DNA of 64,000 nt, taken from assembly GCA_020634495.1 (NCBI GenBank), contig JACKBR010000010.1, positions 50,205-114,204 on the forward strand. The letters run 5' to 3'. Under the pieces are notes generated by a model, which worked only from the letters and a program-made list of their open reading frames with translations, ran no database searches and was not told where the DNA came from. Shown piece after piece: positions 18,894 to 26,710 of the stretch (position 1 is the stretch's first letter; each line of letters begins with the position of its first letter). Origin of the DNA: Ardenticatenaceae bacterium. Its GTDB lineage: Bacteria > Chloroflexota > Anaerolineae > Promineifilales > Promineifilaceae. The translations under genes were made by a program, and so were the position numbers.

Positions 18894-19946
18894 TTAGTTG
18901 TGGAACACCGACCGCAAATTGGGGACCAGGTCTGTGGCCGTTTCAAAACGCTCCCGAACGTTGAACAACAAATATAAACCTGCTTCACGCGGCGAGGCGT
19001 GTTTGGCGCTGGCCACGCGCAGTTGCTGCCGATTTACCAGCTTGTACCCGCCGTTGCAATCAATATGCCCGGTCACCAACACAGATTGCTGCGTATAGCC
19101 ATCGGACAGCGCTTTCAGCATGGTTCTTAGCAAAACCTGGTAGCTGTTGCTGCCATACTCTTTTTCATTGCGAGAGAACATAGCTGGCCAAAGCAGCTCA
19201 AAATCCTCATCAGACATGGCCAGGGTGCCCACCAGAAAATCATCGTAGCGGGGATCGTCCAGGCCGGTAACGGCGAACCATTTGCGGGCCATTTCGTTGT
19301 AGGTACGGCCGTGCATTTTGCGCATGGCGGTGATGAGCGACGGCCGTTCTTCCTGCGTAATTTGGGCACGGGTGCGCGTTAACACTTCCTGATGCGAGAA
19401 GTTGAACAGTCGCTCAATGCCATTTGTTTCCCCAAGCGCGGTGCTGGCCCCGGCATGGCAAACAGAAACACCCCCCGGAGTCCGTACGTAAAAGGGCAGG
19501 CTGTCAAAAAAAGCGACAATCTTTTCGCGGTGTTCCCCCATAGCAAACTCAAAACGAGGCGTAAACAACTCGTCGCCCTTTTGCAAGGTTATGCTGTAAA
19601 TGTGGGGCAGTTCATGGTTGCCTAAGACACAGACCAGGCTGTCGCCCAATTCTTTTTTTAGCTCAATAATGTCTAAGATAATTTCTAGCGATTTGTCCTG
19701 GCTGGCGGGCGCACTGGCGTGAATTAAGTCCCCGTCTAGAATGAGAATATCGGCCTGGCCCAGTTCGCGCAGCTGGAAAAAGGTGTCACGATACTGCCGG
19801 TAGGCGTCCCAATCGCCATGCAAATCCGTCACAACCATTGCCTGACCTTCTGTGAGGTCTACAATGCGCTGCCATTTTTTGTTTGCTTCACTCAAAAGAT
19901 ACTCCCTATACTGGTCTGTCGGGATTTTATCACAACCCTGAATCAT
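18894..19946 (-). CDS. Calcineurin-like metallophosphoesterase
   Basis: 350 residues. The two-metal site is complete: DLHGD (Asp 41, His 43), ILDGDLIH (Asp 71 or 73), GNHE (Asn 110, His 111) and the later VCHAGAS. This places it with PPP-like Ser/Thr phosphatases or diadenosine-polyphosphatase-type enzymes rather than DNA nucleases. It is convergent with the Ser/Thr kinase gene, 40 bases away, so a phosphatase counterpart to that kinase is possible but only suggested by position. No signal peptide is seen. Confidence 0.85.
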   Translation of the reverse strand: MIQGCDKIPTDQYREYLLSEANKKWQRIVDLTEGQAMVVTDLHGDWDAYRQYRDTFFQLRELGQADILILDGDLIHASAPASQDKSLEIILDIIELKKELGDSLVCVLGNHELPHIYSITLQKGDELFTPRFEFAMGEHREKIVAFFDSLPFYVRTPGGVSVCHAGASTALGETNGIERLFNFSHQEVLTRTRAQITQEERPSLITAMRKMHGRTYNEMARKWFAVTGLDDPRYDDFLVGTLAMSDEDFELLWPAMFSRNEKEYGSNSYQVLLRTMLKALSDGYTQQSVLVTGHIDCNGGYKLVNRQQLRVASAKHASPREAGLYLLFNVRERFETATDLVPNLRSVFHN

Positions 19947-20022
19947 TTCCCCGGAAATTACCCTTTAGATCAGGGTAATTGGGTATTCCCTAGGGCTTGG
20001 TTGTTCTAGAGACAACTAAGCC

Positions 20023-20304
20023 TTATTGGTGACGTTGTTTTAGCTCGGCACGAATGTCATCCCAGGTGAGGTCGCGTGAGACTAACAAAACCAGGAGATG
20101 ATAAACAAGATCGGCCGTTTCTTCCACAATGCGCTGGTTGCCCTGGCCTTTGGCTGCCAGAATGATTTCTACCGCTTCCTCACCTATCTTTTTAACAATT
20201 TCATCCTCCCCTTGGGCCAGCAAGGAGGCGGTGTAACTGCCAGTTGTAGGATTCGCTTTGCGATCTTGCAGGGTGGCAAATAGTTGGTCAATAAAATCAC
20301 TCAT
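20023..20304 (-). CDS. hisE: Phosphoribosyl-ATP pyrophosphatase
   Basis: 93 residues from ATG 20304, with AGAGAG upstream. The frame continues further upstream but this is the usual HisE start. It hydrolyses phosphoribosyl-ATP to phosphoribosyl-AMP, second step of histidine synthesis. Typical MazG-like acidic helices: GEDEIVKKIGEEAVEIILA and IVEETADLVYHLLVLL. Last gene of the his cluster, 333 bases downstream of hisI, so it may need read-through or its own promoter. HisI and HisE are separate here, not fused as in many bacteria. Confidence 0.93.
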   Translation of the reverse strand: MSDFIDQLFATLQDRKANPTTGSYTASLLAQGEDEIVKKIGEEAVEIILAAKGQGNQRIVEETADLVYHLLVLLVSRDLTWDDIRAELKQRHQ

Positions 20305-20637
20305 GTGCTTGCTCTCTTTTGGTTTGGACCCCGATATAGCCTTTTTTATCTGGCCTGAGGCAAATTGCCTGGCGCTGCCGCCGGGCCACTCAAAAAGTCG
20401 GCTGTGGCCAGGACGCAAAGCGCGGTGCCCAGCGCGTCGTCATTTTGTAAAATTAGACGGGCCTCAGGTGGAATGGTCACATATTTTTTAAGTTAGTTTT
20501 GGATGGCGGAACGGCCGTTACCCATCGTCGCCTTTATAACTTGGTACTGTTAATGGGTCAAACAATTTCTGAAGCGGAACGCCGAGTTACACGGAGGAGG
20601 CACTGAGGATCACAAAGAAAAAGGAAATCTCTAATCT
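20305..20637. other. hisI-hisE gap with a possible 44-residue ORF
   Basis: 333 bases. A minus-strand frame at 20346-20480 opens with GTG and encodes 44 residues beginning VTIPPEARLILQNDD. It looks protein-like but has no clear ribosome binding site and no recognised family, so I do not call it as a gene. One ACGGCCGT octamer is at 20513. The stretch 20580-20625 holds words such as GTTACACGGAGGAGGCAC that resemble the repeat cassettes. No terminator is seen. Confidence 0.4.
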
Positions 20638-20660
20638 CTAGTCTCCAATCTCCAATCTCT
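20626..20660. repeat. Word-type element, GGAGATTGG type, at the hisI 3' end
   Basis: Four to five tandem copies of the AATCTCC/AGTCTCC word. It encodes the last residues RLEIGD of HisI and its TAG stop on the minus strand, so the gene end is made of repeat DNA. The opposite arm is not evident here. Confidence 0.6.
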
Positions 20661-20964
20661 TAAAAAAGCAGCTAGCTGCCCCGGTGTGGCAGGCTGGCCC
20701 AGCAGGGTCTACTTGCAGCAGCAGGGTATCGCCGTCACAGTCCACGCGGATTTCGGTGACGCGCTGCACGTTGCCGGAGGTGCCGCCCTTGTGCCACAGC
20801 TCCTGGCGGCTGCGGCTCCAAAAGTGGGCCTCACCGGTTTGCAGGGTCAGTGCCAGTGCCTCGGCGTTCATCCAGGCGACCATGAGGATTTCGCGGGTAG
20901 TGTGGTGTTGGAGAACGGCCGTAATCAACCCCTTCTCATCAAACGTCAAATTTTCCATTAACAT
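20638..20964 (-). CDS. hisI: Phosphoribosyl-AMP cyclohydrolase
   Basis: 108 residues. It opens the adenine ring of phosphoribosyl-AMP, third step of histidine synthesis. Family signatures are intact: [30 protein letters not shown] with the Mg-binding acidic triad, and [10 protein letters not shown] with the zinc Cys residues. ATG at 20964 and at 20958 are both possible; the first overlaps the remnant ORF upstream by 7 bases. The last residues (RLEIGD) come from a repeat cassette (20626-20660), a C-terminus not expected in the family. Confidence 0.95.
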   Translation of the reverse strand: MLMENLTFDEKGLITAVLQHHTTREILMVAWMNAEALALTLQTGEAHFWSRSRQELWHKGGTSGNVQRVTEIRVDCDGDTLLLQVDPAGPACHTGAASCFFKRLEIGD

Positions 20965-21380
20965 AAGGTTTGGATAATTATTTTTAGCAGAGACACTGTA
21001 TTATCAGCAATGGCTGTGGGATTTTTCCCTGTATTTGTTGCCATAAACGCAGCCAGGTTCAGTTTTGGTATCCAAGCCAAATAAGCAGATGTGCTTGGAT
21101 CGGCACCACCGTGCTCAGCAAGCAAGTGACTATGAACTTGTGATAGAAACCAGCCAACCCCAATCCCACCGACTGCTGCTGATTCAGTGTATCGAGACAA
21201 CGAGAGTGGAGCAATCATTTGGTACATCTCCCTTAGCGAATTTTGCGAAAGGGGAAACGATGAATTTATCTTGTGGGGATTTGTTAGAAAATTAAGAAAT
21301 CCCTTCATGTCATTTGTTGATGCCCACAAAGCCACAAAAGTCGCTCTAGTCCCTGAAATGCTGCCCGGAGGAGTTGAAAC
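20958..21380 (-). pseudogene. Remnant of a serine hydrolase / class C beta-lactamase-like gene (C-terminal part)
   Basis: The frame is open from just below an in-frame TAA at 21381 down to 20958. It encodes a C-terminal piece only: STPPGSISGTRATFVALW, GGIGVGWFL, and EHGGADPSTSAYLAWIPKLN are typical of the last third of beta-lactamase/DD-peptidase-like serine hydrolases. HGGADP matches the usual HGG-x-PG box. The Ser-x-x-Lys and Tyr-x-Asn active-site regions are missing, and no matching sequence is found upstream. It interrupts the his operon between hisF and hisI and overlaps the hisI start. Read as a decayed insertion; no function expected. Confidence 0.55.
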
Positions 21381-21383
21381 TTA

Positions 21384-21935
21384 TCACAAAGCTGAATCTT
21401 TCTGTTAACAAGGATAATTTATGAAAAGCCACTGTGTTTTTGAGCCATATTGGTGCCTAGTTCTTCATCCTGCAAATTTCATTTTCAAAAATCGAACAAT
21501 TTGCTCAGGCCATTCTGATTTAAGTTGAACAATTCAATACGCTTCTTTTTCCGAGGAGTCAATTTAATCTTCTTGCGATAAAATGGTGTTTTTCAACCAA
21601 TCTTGCATGTAAAAATCGATGCATCAAGGGTAAACTTTCTGTGCGAAGACTTGGTGTTGGCTATGTTTTTCAGATGAGTCACTTTATTAATTTCATAACT
21701 GATGAATAGGCTTCCAACTCACGGAGCAATAAATAGTAATATCTGAAAATATACAGGATGAATGGTAGTGAGCGACTTTCTTTGATCAATTCCTCCATAA
21801 TGAGCCCAAATGGTCTCCTGATGGAGAAAACGGAATTGTCTATTAAATCTAGCGTATCACTGCTTAAATTTGCCATTTTCTTTACTCGTTAATTATCTGA
21901 TTTGATTTTTATCCTGATAAAAGACTTGTGCTGAG
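21384..21935. other. AT-rich decayed region inside the his operon
   Basis: About 550 bases, visibly richer in A and T than the surroundings and without the ACGGCCGT octamer. A 65-codon frame at 21679-21876 (minus) starts MANLSSDTLDLIDNS, but I recognise no family. Other frames between 21420 and 21670 contain protein-like scraps (for example SEWPEQIVRFLKM) broken by stops. It looks like eroded foreign DNA together with the serine hydrolase remnant. Confidence 0.45.
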
Positions 21936-22748
21936 TTATTGCCTTATGGGAATGTTTTGCTGTGCCAGATAATCTTTCACTTCGGCGATGGTGAGCTGTT
22001 TGTAGTGGAAGAGAGACGCGGCCAAAGCTGCATCTGCGCCACCTTCGGTGAGAGCCTGGGCAAAGTGGGGCAGGGTGCCCGCGCCGCCGGAGGCGATGAC
22101 GGGGATGTTGACCGCGTCGGCAATGGCGCGGGTAAGTTCAATGTCGTACCCCTCTTGCGTGCCGTCGCCGTCCATGCTGGTGAGCAAAATTTCGCCCGCG
22201 CCGCGTCGCTCGGCTTCTTTGGCCCAGGCCACGGCGTCCAGCCCGGTGGGGGTGCGGCCGCCGGAAACGTAGACTTCCCACTTAGAGATTGGAGATTGGA
22301 GATTAGAGATTGGTTCGCTTTTTAATCTCCGATCTCCAGTCTCCAATCTCCTCTTCGCATCAATCGCCACCACAATCGCCTGGCTGCCAAACGCTTCTGC
22401 CCCTTGGCTGATGATGTCCGGGTTGCGTACGGCGGCGGAGTTGACGCTGATTTTGTCGGCTCCGGCACGGAGGATGCCGCGCATGTCTTCCACGGTGCGG
22501 ATGCCGCCGCCGATGGTGAAGGGGATGAACACCTGGTCGGCTACGGCGCGGGCCAGCTCCATGACGGTTTTACGCGCTTCGTGGGTGGCGGTGATGTCTA
22601 GAAAGACGAGCTCGTCGGCTCCGGCTTCGTCGTACAGTTTTGCCTGCTCCACGGGATCGCCTGCGTCGCGCAGCTCTACAAAGTTGATGCCTTTGACCAC
22701 ACGGCCGTCTTTCACGTCTAAGCAGGGGATGATGCGCTTGGCTAACAT
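21936..22748 (-). CDS. hisF: Imidazole glycerol phosphate synthase, cyclase subunit, with repeat-derived insert
   Basis: 270 residues, about 15-20 longer than usual. With HisH it makes imidazole glycerol phosphate and AICAR. The (beta-alpha)8 barrel has the two catalytic Asp residues: [15 protein letters not shown] (start) and [12 protein letters not shown]. Between VVAIDAKR and WEVYVSGG there is an extra stretch of about 23 residues ([11 protein letters not shown]...SPISK) encoded by the GGAGATTGG-type cassette at 22284-22354. This is a variable surface loop in the family, so activity is probably kept. Start is preceded by AGGGAG. hisA is 13 bases upstream. Confidence 0.95.
   Translation of the reverse strand: MLAKRIIPCLDVKDGRVVKGINFVELRDAGDPVEQAKLYDEAGADELVFLDITATHEARKTVMELARAVADQVFIPFTIGGGIRTVEDMRGILRAGADKISVNSAAVRNPDIISQGAEAFGSQAIVVAIDAKRRLETGDRRLKSEPISNLQSPISKWEVYVSGGRTPTGLDAVAWAKEAERRGAGEILLTSMDGDGTQEGYDIELTRAIADAVNIPVIASGGAGTLPHFAQALTEGGADAALAASLFHYKQLTIAEVKDYLAQQNIPIRQ
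22284..22354. repeat. Word-type palindromic element, GGAGATTGG type, inside hisF
   Basis: The left arm is AGAGATTGGAGATTGGAGAT and onward; the right arm repeats AATCTCCGATCTCCAGTCTC and onward, its reverse complement. The arms are about 30 bases each around a 10-base centre. The element is in frame within hisF and adds a surface-loop peptide. Confidence 0.75.
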
Positions 22749-22761
22749 GAGGCTGCTCCCT

Positions 22762-23502
22762 TTAAGCGGCGGTAACTGATTCGAGCGCTTCCTCTAAATC
22801 CAAACGGCCGTCATAAATGGCCCGCCCGGTAATAACGCCCACCAGGCCATGCTCTGCCTGGTCGCGGCAGCGGCGAATATCTTCCATCGAGGCCACGCCG
22901 CCAGAGGCAATCACTTGCAGGCCAGTTACCTGGCTTAGCTGCACCGTCGCCTGGACATCAACGCCACCCAGCACGCCATCTCGCCCAATGTCGGTGTAGA
23001 CGATGGTCTTTACGCCGCGCTCTTTCATTGCTTTGCCTAAATCGACGGGATTTACGGCCGTATCCTTCAGCCAGCCGCGCGTTTTTACACGGCCGTTTCG
23101 GGCGTCGATACCCACAATAATTTTGTTTTTACCAAACTTGGCAATAGCCTCACTCACAATTTTTGGCTTTTCAATCGCAACGGTGCCAAGAATGACCCGT
23201 TTGGCTCCGGCGTCGATGGCGCGGGCAACGTCCTCCAGGGAGCGGATGCCGCCGCCAAATTGGACCTTGGCATCTAGCTGGGCAATGGCGGGCAGGGCGG
23301 CCCAATTGGCTGCACCGGCTTCATCAAACGCGCCGTCCAGATTCACCACATGGAGCCATTTGGCCCCGGCATCAATCCAGCGTTGGGCCGTTTTTACAGG
23401 ATTGGTACTAAAAACAGTTTCTGTGTCAGGATCGCCATGCTCCAGCCGCACGATACGGCCGTTACGCAAATCAATTGCAGGGAATATAGTGAACTTACTC
23501 AA
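22762..23502 (-). CDS. hisA: ProFAR isomerase
   Basis: 246 residues. It isomerises the aminoaldose ProFAR to the aminoketose PRFAR, fourth step of histidine synthesis. (Beta-alpha)8 barrel with the catalytic Asp pair in [17 protein letters not shown] and [15 protein letters not shown], and phosphate loops FGGGIRS and IASGGV. Normal length, no insert. It carries several ACGGCCGT octamers (22805, 23054, 23089, 23456). Lies between hisH (88 bases upstream, filled with a repeat) and hisF (13 bases downstream). Confidence 0.97.
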   Translation of the reverse strand: MSKFTIFPAIDLRNGRIVRLEHGDPDTETVFSTNPVKTAQRWIDAGAKWLHVVNLDGAFDEAGAANWAALPAIAQLDAKVQFGGGIRSLEDVARAIDAGAKRVILGTVAIEKPKIVSEAIAKFGKNKIIVGIDARNGRVKTRGWLKDTAVNPVDLGKAMKERGVKTIVYTDIGRDGVLGGVDVQATVQLSQVTGLQVIASGGVASMEDIRRCRDQAEHGLVGVITGRAIYDGRLDLEEALESVTAA

Positions 23503-23518
23503 GTGTTACCTCTTGGAA

Positions 23519-23593
23519 TGAGGTAATTGGGAAATTGAGTCAGTACGTAATTGCATGTTTGCTCAATTACCCAATGACCTAATTGCCTAATTA
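23519..23593. repeat. Word-type palindromic element, GGTAATTGGG type
   Basis: GAGGTAATTGGGAAATTGAG on one side, GCTCAATTACCCAATGACCT and AATTGCCTAATTAC on the other. It fills the hisH-hisA gap and supplies the TAA stop of hisH. The same word type occurs at 50550-50612. Confidence 0.65.
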
Positions 23594-24268
23594 CAATTTT
23601 TCAACAAAATTTTTCAGGATGGTCAGCCCCACGCTTTGGCTCTTTTCGGGGTGGAACTGCAAACCATAGATATTATCCTTAGCCACCACAGATGCAAAGG
23701 GAAAACCATAATCAGTCCAGGCGAGAACGGCCGTTGCCTCCACCGGATCGCAGTAGTAAGAATGGACAAAATAAGCGTAGTCGCCCGTTTGCACATCCTC
23801 TAGCAGCGGATTCTCCCAGGCGGGTTCCAGTTGGTTCCAGCCCATGTGGGGGATTTTTAGAGATTGGAGATTGGAGATTGGAGACTGGGCTTCATTAGCC
23901 ATTAACCGTTTACCAGTTACCATTTGCAATTTTTCTGGAAAACGCACCACTTTCCCCGCCATTAAATCTAGCCCTTGGTGAATGCCCATTTCGTGGCCCT
24001 CGGTAAACATGAGCTGCATTCCCACGCAAATGCCCAAAAAGGGCACACCATGCTGCACGGTTTCCTGGATGGCTTCGGGCAAATTGTGCCGCCGCAGCCC
24101 AGCCATGCCAGAGCCAAACGCGCCAACACCGGGCAGCACCAGCTTATCGGCGCGGCGCACCACCTCTGGATCATCCGTCAGATGCACCTCGGCCCCGATG
24201 TGTTCAAACGCTTTCTGCGCAGAGCGAATGTTGCTCGCGCCGTAGTCGATCATGGTGATTTTGGTCAT
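23591..24268 (-). CDS. hisH: Imidazole glycerol phosphate synthase, glutamine amidotransferase subunit, with repeat-derived insert
   Basis: 225 residues, longer than the usual 200. It hydrolyses glutamine and passes ammonia to HisF. Class I amidotransferase triad: nucleophile Cys in FLGICVGMQLMF, and His/Glu in GLQFHPEKSQ. Between VVRFPE and IPHMGWNQ there are about 25 extra residues (EKLQMVTGKRLMANEAQ then SPISNLQS) encoded by repeat words at 23859-23924. SPISNLQS recurs in the HisF insert as [10 protein letters not shown], showing the shared source. Its stop codon lies in another cassette. Confidence 0.95.
   Translation of the reverse strand: MTKITMIDYGASNIRSAQKAFEHIGAEVHLTDDPEVVRRADKLVLPGVGAFGSGMAGLRRHNLPEAIQETVQHGVPFLGICVGMQLMFTEGHEMGIHQGLDLMAGKVVRFPEKLQMVTGKRLMANEAQSPISNLQSLKIPHMGWNQLEPAWENPLLEDVQTGDYAYFVHSYYCDPVEATAVLAWTDYGFPFASVVAKDNIYGLQFHPEKSQSVGLTILKNFVEKL
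23859..23924. repeat. Repeat-derived insert in hisH, GGAGATTGG plus GGTAACTGG-like words
   Basis: AGAGATTGGAGATTGGAGAT plus GGAGACTGGG, then CATTAGCCATTAACCGTTTA plus CCAGTTACC. Two word types lie side by side, in frame, inside hisH. Confidence 0.6.
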
Positions 24269-24270
24269 AG

Positions 24271-24344
24271 TTGATCAGTTTTCAGTATTCAGTGAGTCAG
24301 TATTCAGTAACGCTTTCTAACTGATTACCGATTACTGACTACTC
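24271..24344. repeat. Word-type palindromic element, CAGTATTCAGT type
   Basis: TCAGTTTTCAGTATTCAGTG and more on the left; TAACTGATTACCGATTACTG and onward on the right. It fills the hisB-hisH gap and includes the TAG stop of hisB. Confidence 0.6.
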
Positions 24345-24932
24345 GGTTAAAGTTCCCTTCGTCGAGGCCACATCCGCCCGCCTTGGATCAATGGACACGG
24401 CCGTTTGCAAAGCCCGCGCAAATGCCTTGAATAAAGCTTCGGCCTGATGATGATCGTTACGGCCGTATTCAATCCGGGCGTGCAGGTTCATTTTGGCGTG
24501 AATGGCCACCGACTCGAAGAAATGCTGCACCAAATCGGTGGGCATCTGGCCGATGGTTGGTGTGTGCCAGGTGCCGTGAAAGACGGTGTACGGCCGTCCG
24601 CCCAGATCAATGGCCACAAAGCCCAGCGCCTCATCCATTGGCACGTAGGCGTGCGCCGTGCGGACGATGCCCTTGCGGTCGCCCAGCGCCTGGTTGAGGG
24701 CTTGCCCGAAAACAATGCCCACGTCCTCAATGGTGTGGTGCGTGTCGATGTGCAGGTCACCTTTGGCCTGCACCGTTAAATCGAACAGGCCGTGGACGGA
24801 AACGGCCGTGAGCATGTGGTCAAAAAAGCCAACGGCCGTGTTAATGGTATGCTGCCCACTACCATCTAAATTTATTGAAATGGAAATATCAGTTTCACTG
24901 GTTTGGCGTTGAATACTTGCTGTGCGTGTCAT
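24339..24932 (-). CDS. hisB: Imidazoleglycerol-phosphate dehydratase
   Basis: 197 residues from ATG 24932; a TTG ten codons upstream extends the frame but adds a non-conserved stretch. It dehydrates imidazole glycerol phosphate, sixth step of the pathway. Mn-binding motifs are intact: [18 protein letters not shown], and [16 protein letters not shown]. Monofunctional: the phosphatase domain found in enteric HisB is absent and no hisN-like gene is in the window. The TAG stop is in a repeat cassette. Confidence 0.97.
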   Translation of the reverse strand: MTRTASIQRQTSETDISISINLDGSGQHTINTAVGFFDHMLTAVSVHGLFDLTVQAKGDLHIDTHHTIEDVGIVFGQALNQALGDRKGIVRTAHAYVPMDEALGFVAIDLGGRPYTVFHGTWHTPTIGQMPTDLVQHFFESVAIHAKMNLHARIEYGRNDHHQAEALFKAFARALQTAVSIDPRRADVASTKGTLTE

Positions 24933-24958
24933 CTTGAGTTGCTTTTTAGAATAATTAT

Positions 24959-25040
24959 ACAAAGGAACGAAGACAGGAAGGTACGAAAAGGATTTGTTTT
25001 ACCTTTATTCTTTGTTCCTCCCGTCCCTTTGTTTCTTCGC
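24959..25040. repeat. Word-type palindromic element, AAAGGAACGAAG type
   Basis: CAAAGGAACGAAGACAGGAA and more, then CTTTGTTCCTCCCGTCCCTT and TGTTTCTTCG as the inverted arm. It occupies nearly all of the hisC-hisB gap. Only copy of this word in the window. Confidence 0.55.
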
Positions 25041-25048
25041 ATAAAAAA

Positions 25049-26218
25049 TTATCGTCCTAACCGATGCAATTCGGCGATCAATCGATCTGTTTCCTCCGGC
25101 CGACCGGCGCTGATGCGGATGCAGTTGTCCACGCCGGGCTTGTTGAAATAGCGCACCAGAATGCCTTCTTTTTCCAAATCAAGTTTGAGCGCCTGCGCGT
25201 TGCGGCCAACGACCCGGCATAAAATAAAGTTTGAACGGCTGGGGAGTGGGTTCAGGTAGCTAATTGTACCCAATTCTGCCAAAAGACGCTCCCTTTCGGC
25301 CACCAAAAGCTGTACTTTTTCATGCAGCCACTGCTGATCCTCTAATGAAGCCAGCGCTGCCAGCGAAGCCGCCACGTTGATGTTGTACGGCTGCTTGATT
25401 TTCCACAGGTGCGGCAGCAGCCATTCCGGGAATGCGCCATACCCCACGCGCAGCCCAGCCAGCCCGGCCAGCTTGCTAAACGTCCGCAGCACCGCCAAAT
25501 TGTCGTAGTCCAGCGTCCAATGAATCCGGCTGGAATTTTTAACCGCGGAGGACGCGGAGATCGCGGAGTTTTTTTCTTCTTTTTCTCCGCGTCCTCCGCG
25601 CTCTCCGCGGTGAGAAAAATCAAAATCGACGTACGCCTCGTCCAGCACAACGAGCAGGGGCAGGTTGAGCAGGCGGCGCAGGTCGTCGTCACTGATGGTG
25701 CTGCCGTCTGGGTTGTTGGGGGAGCAGAGGAAGAGAATTTTAGCGGTGGGATTTTTGGCAACGGCCGTTTCAATTCCCGCCACATCCAAACTGAAATCCT
25801 CGTTACGCCACACCTGCACGTATTGGCCGCTGTTAACGGCCGTACTAAACGGATACATGCCAAACGACGGCGGACAATCAATCACCACGTCCCCCGGCGA
25901 GAGCACCACGCGCAGCACCAAATCGATCAATTCATCGGCCCCCATGCCCGCCAGCAGCCGCTCCCTGGGCATTTGCACGTACTTGCTCAGGGCATCCCGC
26001 AGTTCGTTGGATTCGGGGTCGGGGTAGATGTGGAAGAAACGGCCGTTGTGCAGCGCCTCTAAAGCCTTCGGCGATGGCCCATACGGATTCTCGTTGGCAT
26101 CCAGCTTCACAATCTCCTCCGGTGCCCGCCCCAACCGCGCCGACAACACTTCAAACGGCACAATCGGGATGTAAGGTTCCATCTCGGCAATGTCTGGTCG
26201 TATGAATTTATGGGTCAT
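25049..26218 (-). CDS. hisC: Histidinol-phosphate aminotransferase with repeat-derived insert
   Basis: 389 residues, some 25-30 more than usual. PLP-dependent fold type I enzyme converting imidazole acetol phosphate to histidinol phosphate. Signatures: LDANENPYGPSP, CSPNNPDGS, VLDEAYVDF, and the PLP lysine in VLRTFSKLAGLAGLRVGY. Between VDFDFS and LDYDNLAVLRTFSK there is a charged insert (HRGERGGRGEKEEKNSAISA and onward) encoded by a CCGCGGAG-type cassette at 25539-25614. It lies only about 20 residues before the PLP lysine, but in a loop that varies among HisC proteins. 16 bases separate the start from the GxxExxY cassette. Confidence 0.94.
   Translation of the reverse strand: MTHKFIRPDIAEMEPYIPIVPFEVLSARLGRAPEEIVKLDANENPYGPSPKALEALHNGRFFHIYPDPESNELRDALSKYVQMPRERLLAGMGADELIDLVLRVVLSPGDVVIDCPPSFGMYPFSTAVNSGQYVQVWRNEDFSLDVAGIETAVAKNPTAKILFLCSPNNPDGSTISDDDLRRLLNLPLLVVLDEAYVDFDFSHRGERGGRGEKEEKNSAISASSAVKNSSRIHWTLDYDNLAVLRTFSKLAGLAGLRVGYGAFPEWLLPHLWKIKQPYNINVAASLAALASLEDQQWLHEKVQLLVAERERLLAELGTISYLNPLPSRSNFILCRVVGRNAQALKLDLEKEGILVRYFNKPGVDNCIRISAGRPEETDRLIAELHRLGR
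25539..25614. mobile_element. Gene-less CCGCGGAG-type palindromic cassette inside hisC
   Basis: Left arm TTAACCGCGGAGGACGCGGA plus GATCGCGGAG; right arm CTCCGCGTCCTCCGCGCTCT plus CCGCGGTGAG, its inverted complement; a pyrimidine-rich 16-base centre. The ends match the inverted repeats around the GxxExxY gene at 26234-26708, so this looks like the same element without cargo. It is in frame with hisC. Confidence 0.65.
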
Positions 26219-26233
26219 GGTTGTTTCCTTTAT

Positions 26234-26708
26234 TTAACCGCGGAGAGCGCGGAGGACGCAGAGATTTATGTTTTAGAGATTGAGGGCTACGCGCTTGATG
26301 CCACCTGCTTTTAGGCGTCGCACATTGAAATTTAGCAACAAACCAAGTTTTAGATTTGCCAACTTTAGGTAAGACATAAGCTGTGCTTGATGAATGGCTT
26401 CAAACTGTTTGACTGCTTTCAATTCCACAACGACGAGATTTTCTACAATGAAATCGGCTCGATAAGCGGTTTCTACTGGCAGTTGCTTGTAGACTAGAGG
26501 AACGACTTTTTCGCGCTTGAACTGTATGCCACGCAGCGACAATTCGTGCGCCAGACAGGCTTGATATGCTGATTCTAGTAAACCTGGCCCAAGATGCTTA
26601 TGCACTTCAATGGCTGCGCCTATGATCTTGCCCGTAATTTCATCTTCTACTCGCAATGGCTCTCTCATTTCTTATTCCTCCGCGCCTCTCCGCGCTCTCC
26701 GCGGTTAA
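26234..26708 (-). mobile_element. GxxExxY gene cassette bounded by 21-bp inverted repeats
   Basis: Perfect 21-bp inverted repeats starting TTAACCGCGGAGAGCGCGG lie at 26234-26254 and 26688-26708. Between them is one gene (26273-26668). The left end is 15 bases from the hisC start and the right end 2 bases from the hisD stop, so the cassette is the whole intergenic gap. TTTAT occurs just outside each end (26229-26233 and 26710-26714), off by one base on the right, so a target duplication is possible but not proven. Confidence 0.6.
26273..26668 (-). CDS. GxxExxY family protein (PDDEXK_3-like)
   Basis: 131 residues. N-terminal VHKHLGPGLLESAYQACLAHEL contains the family-naming G-x-x-E-x-x-Y, followed by YRADFIVENLVVVELKA, the D...E-x-K pattern of the PD-(D/E)xK nuclease fold, and QLMSYLKLANLKLGLLLNFN. 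The family is widespread and its function unknown. It lies inside the his operon in the same direction, between hisD and hisC, which has no metabolic logic. It is bracketed by inverted repeats that also occur without a gene in hisC. It may help spread or repair those repeats, or be a passenger; this is inference. Confidence 0.9.
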   Translation of the reverse strand: MREPLRVEDEITGKIIGAAIEVHKHLGPGLLESAYQACLAHELSLRGIQFKREKVVPLVYKQLPVETAYRADFIVENLVVVELKAVKQFEAIHQAQLMSYLKLANLKLGLLLNFNVRRLKAGGIKRVALNL

Positions 26709-26710
26709 TT

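Noticed and set aside
20346..20480. 44-residue minus-strand ORF in the hisI-hisE gap
   Set aside because: GTG start without a ribosome binding site, no recognised family; kept only as a note.
21679..21876. 65-residue minus-strand ORF in the decayed his-operon region
   Set aside because: No family and AT-rich surroundings with broken frames; more likely debris.
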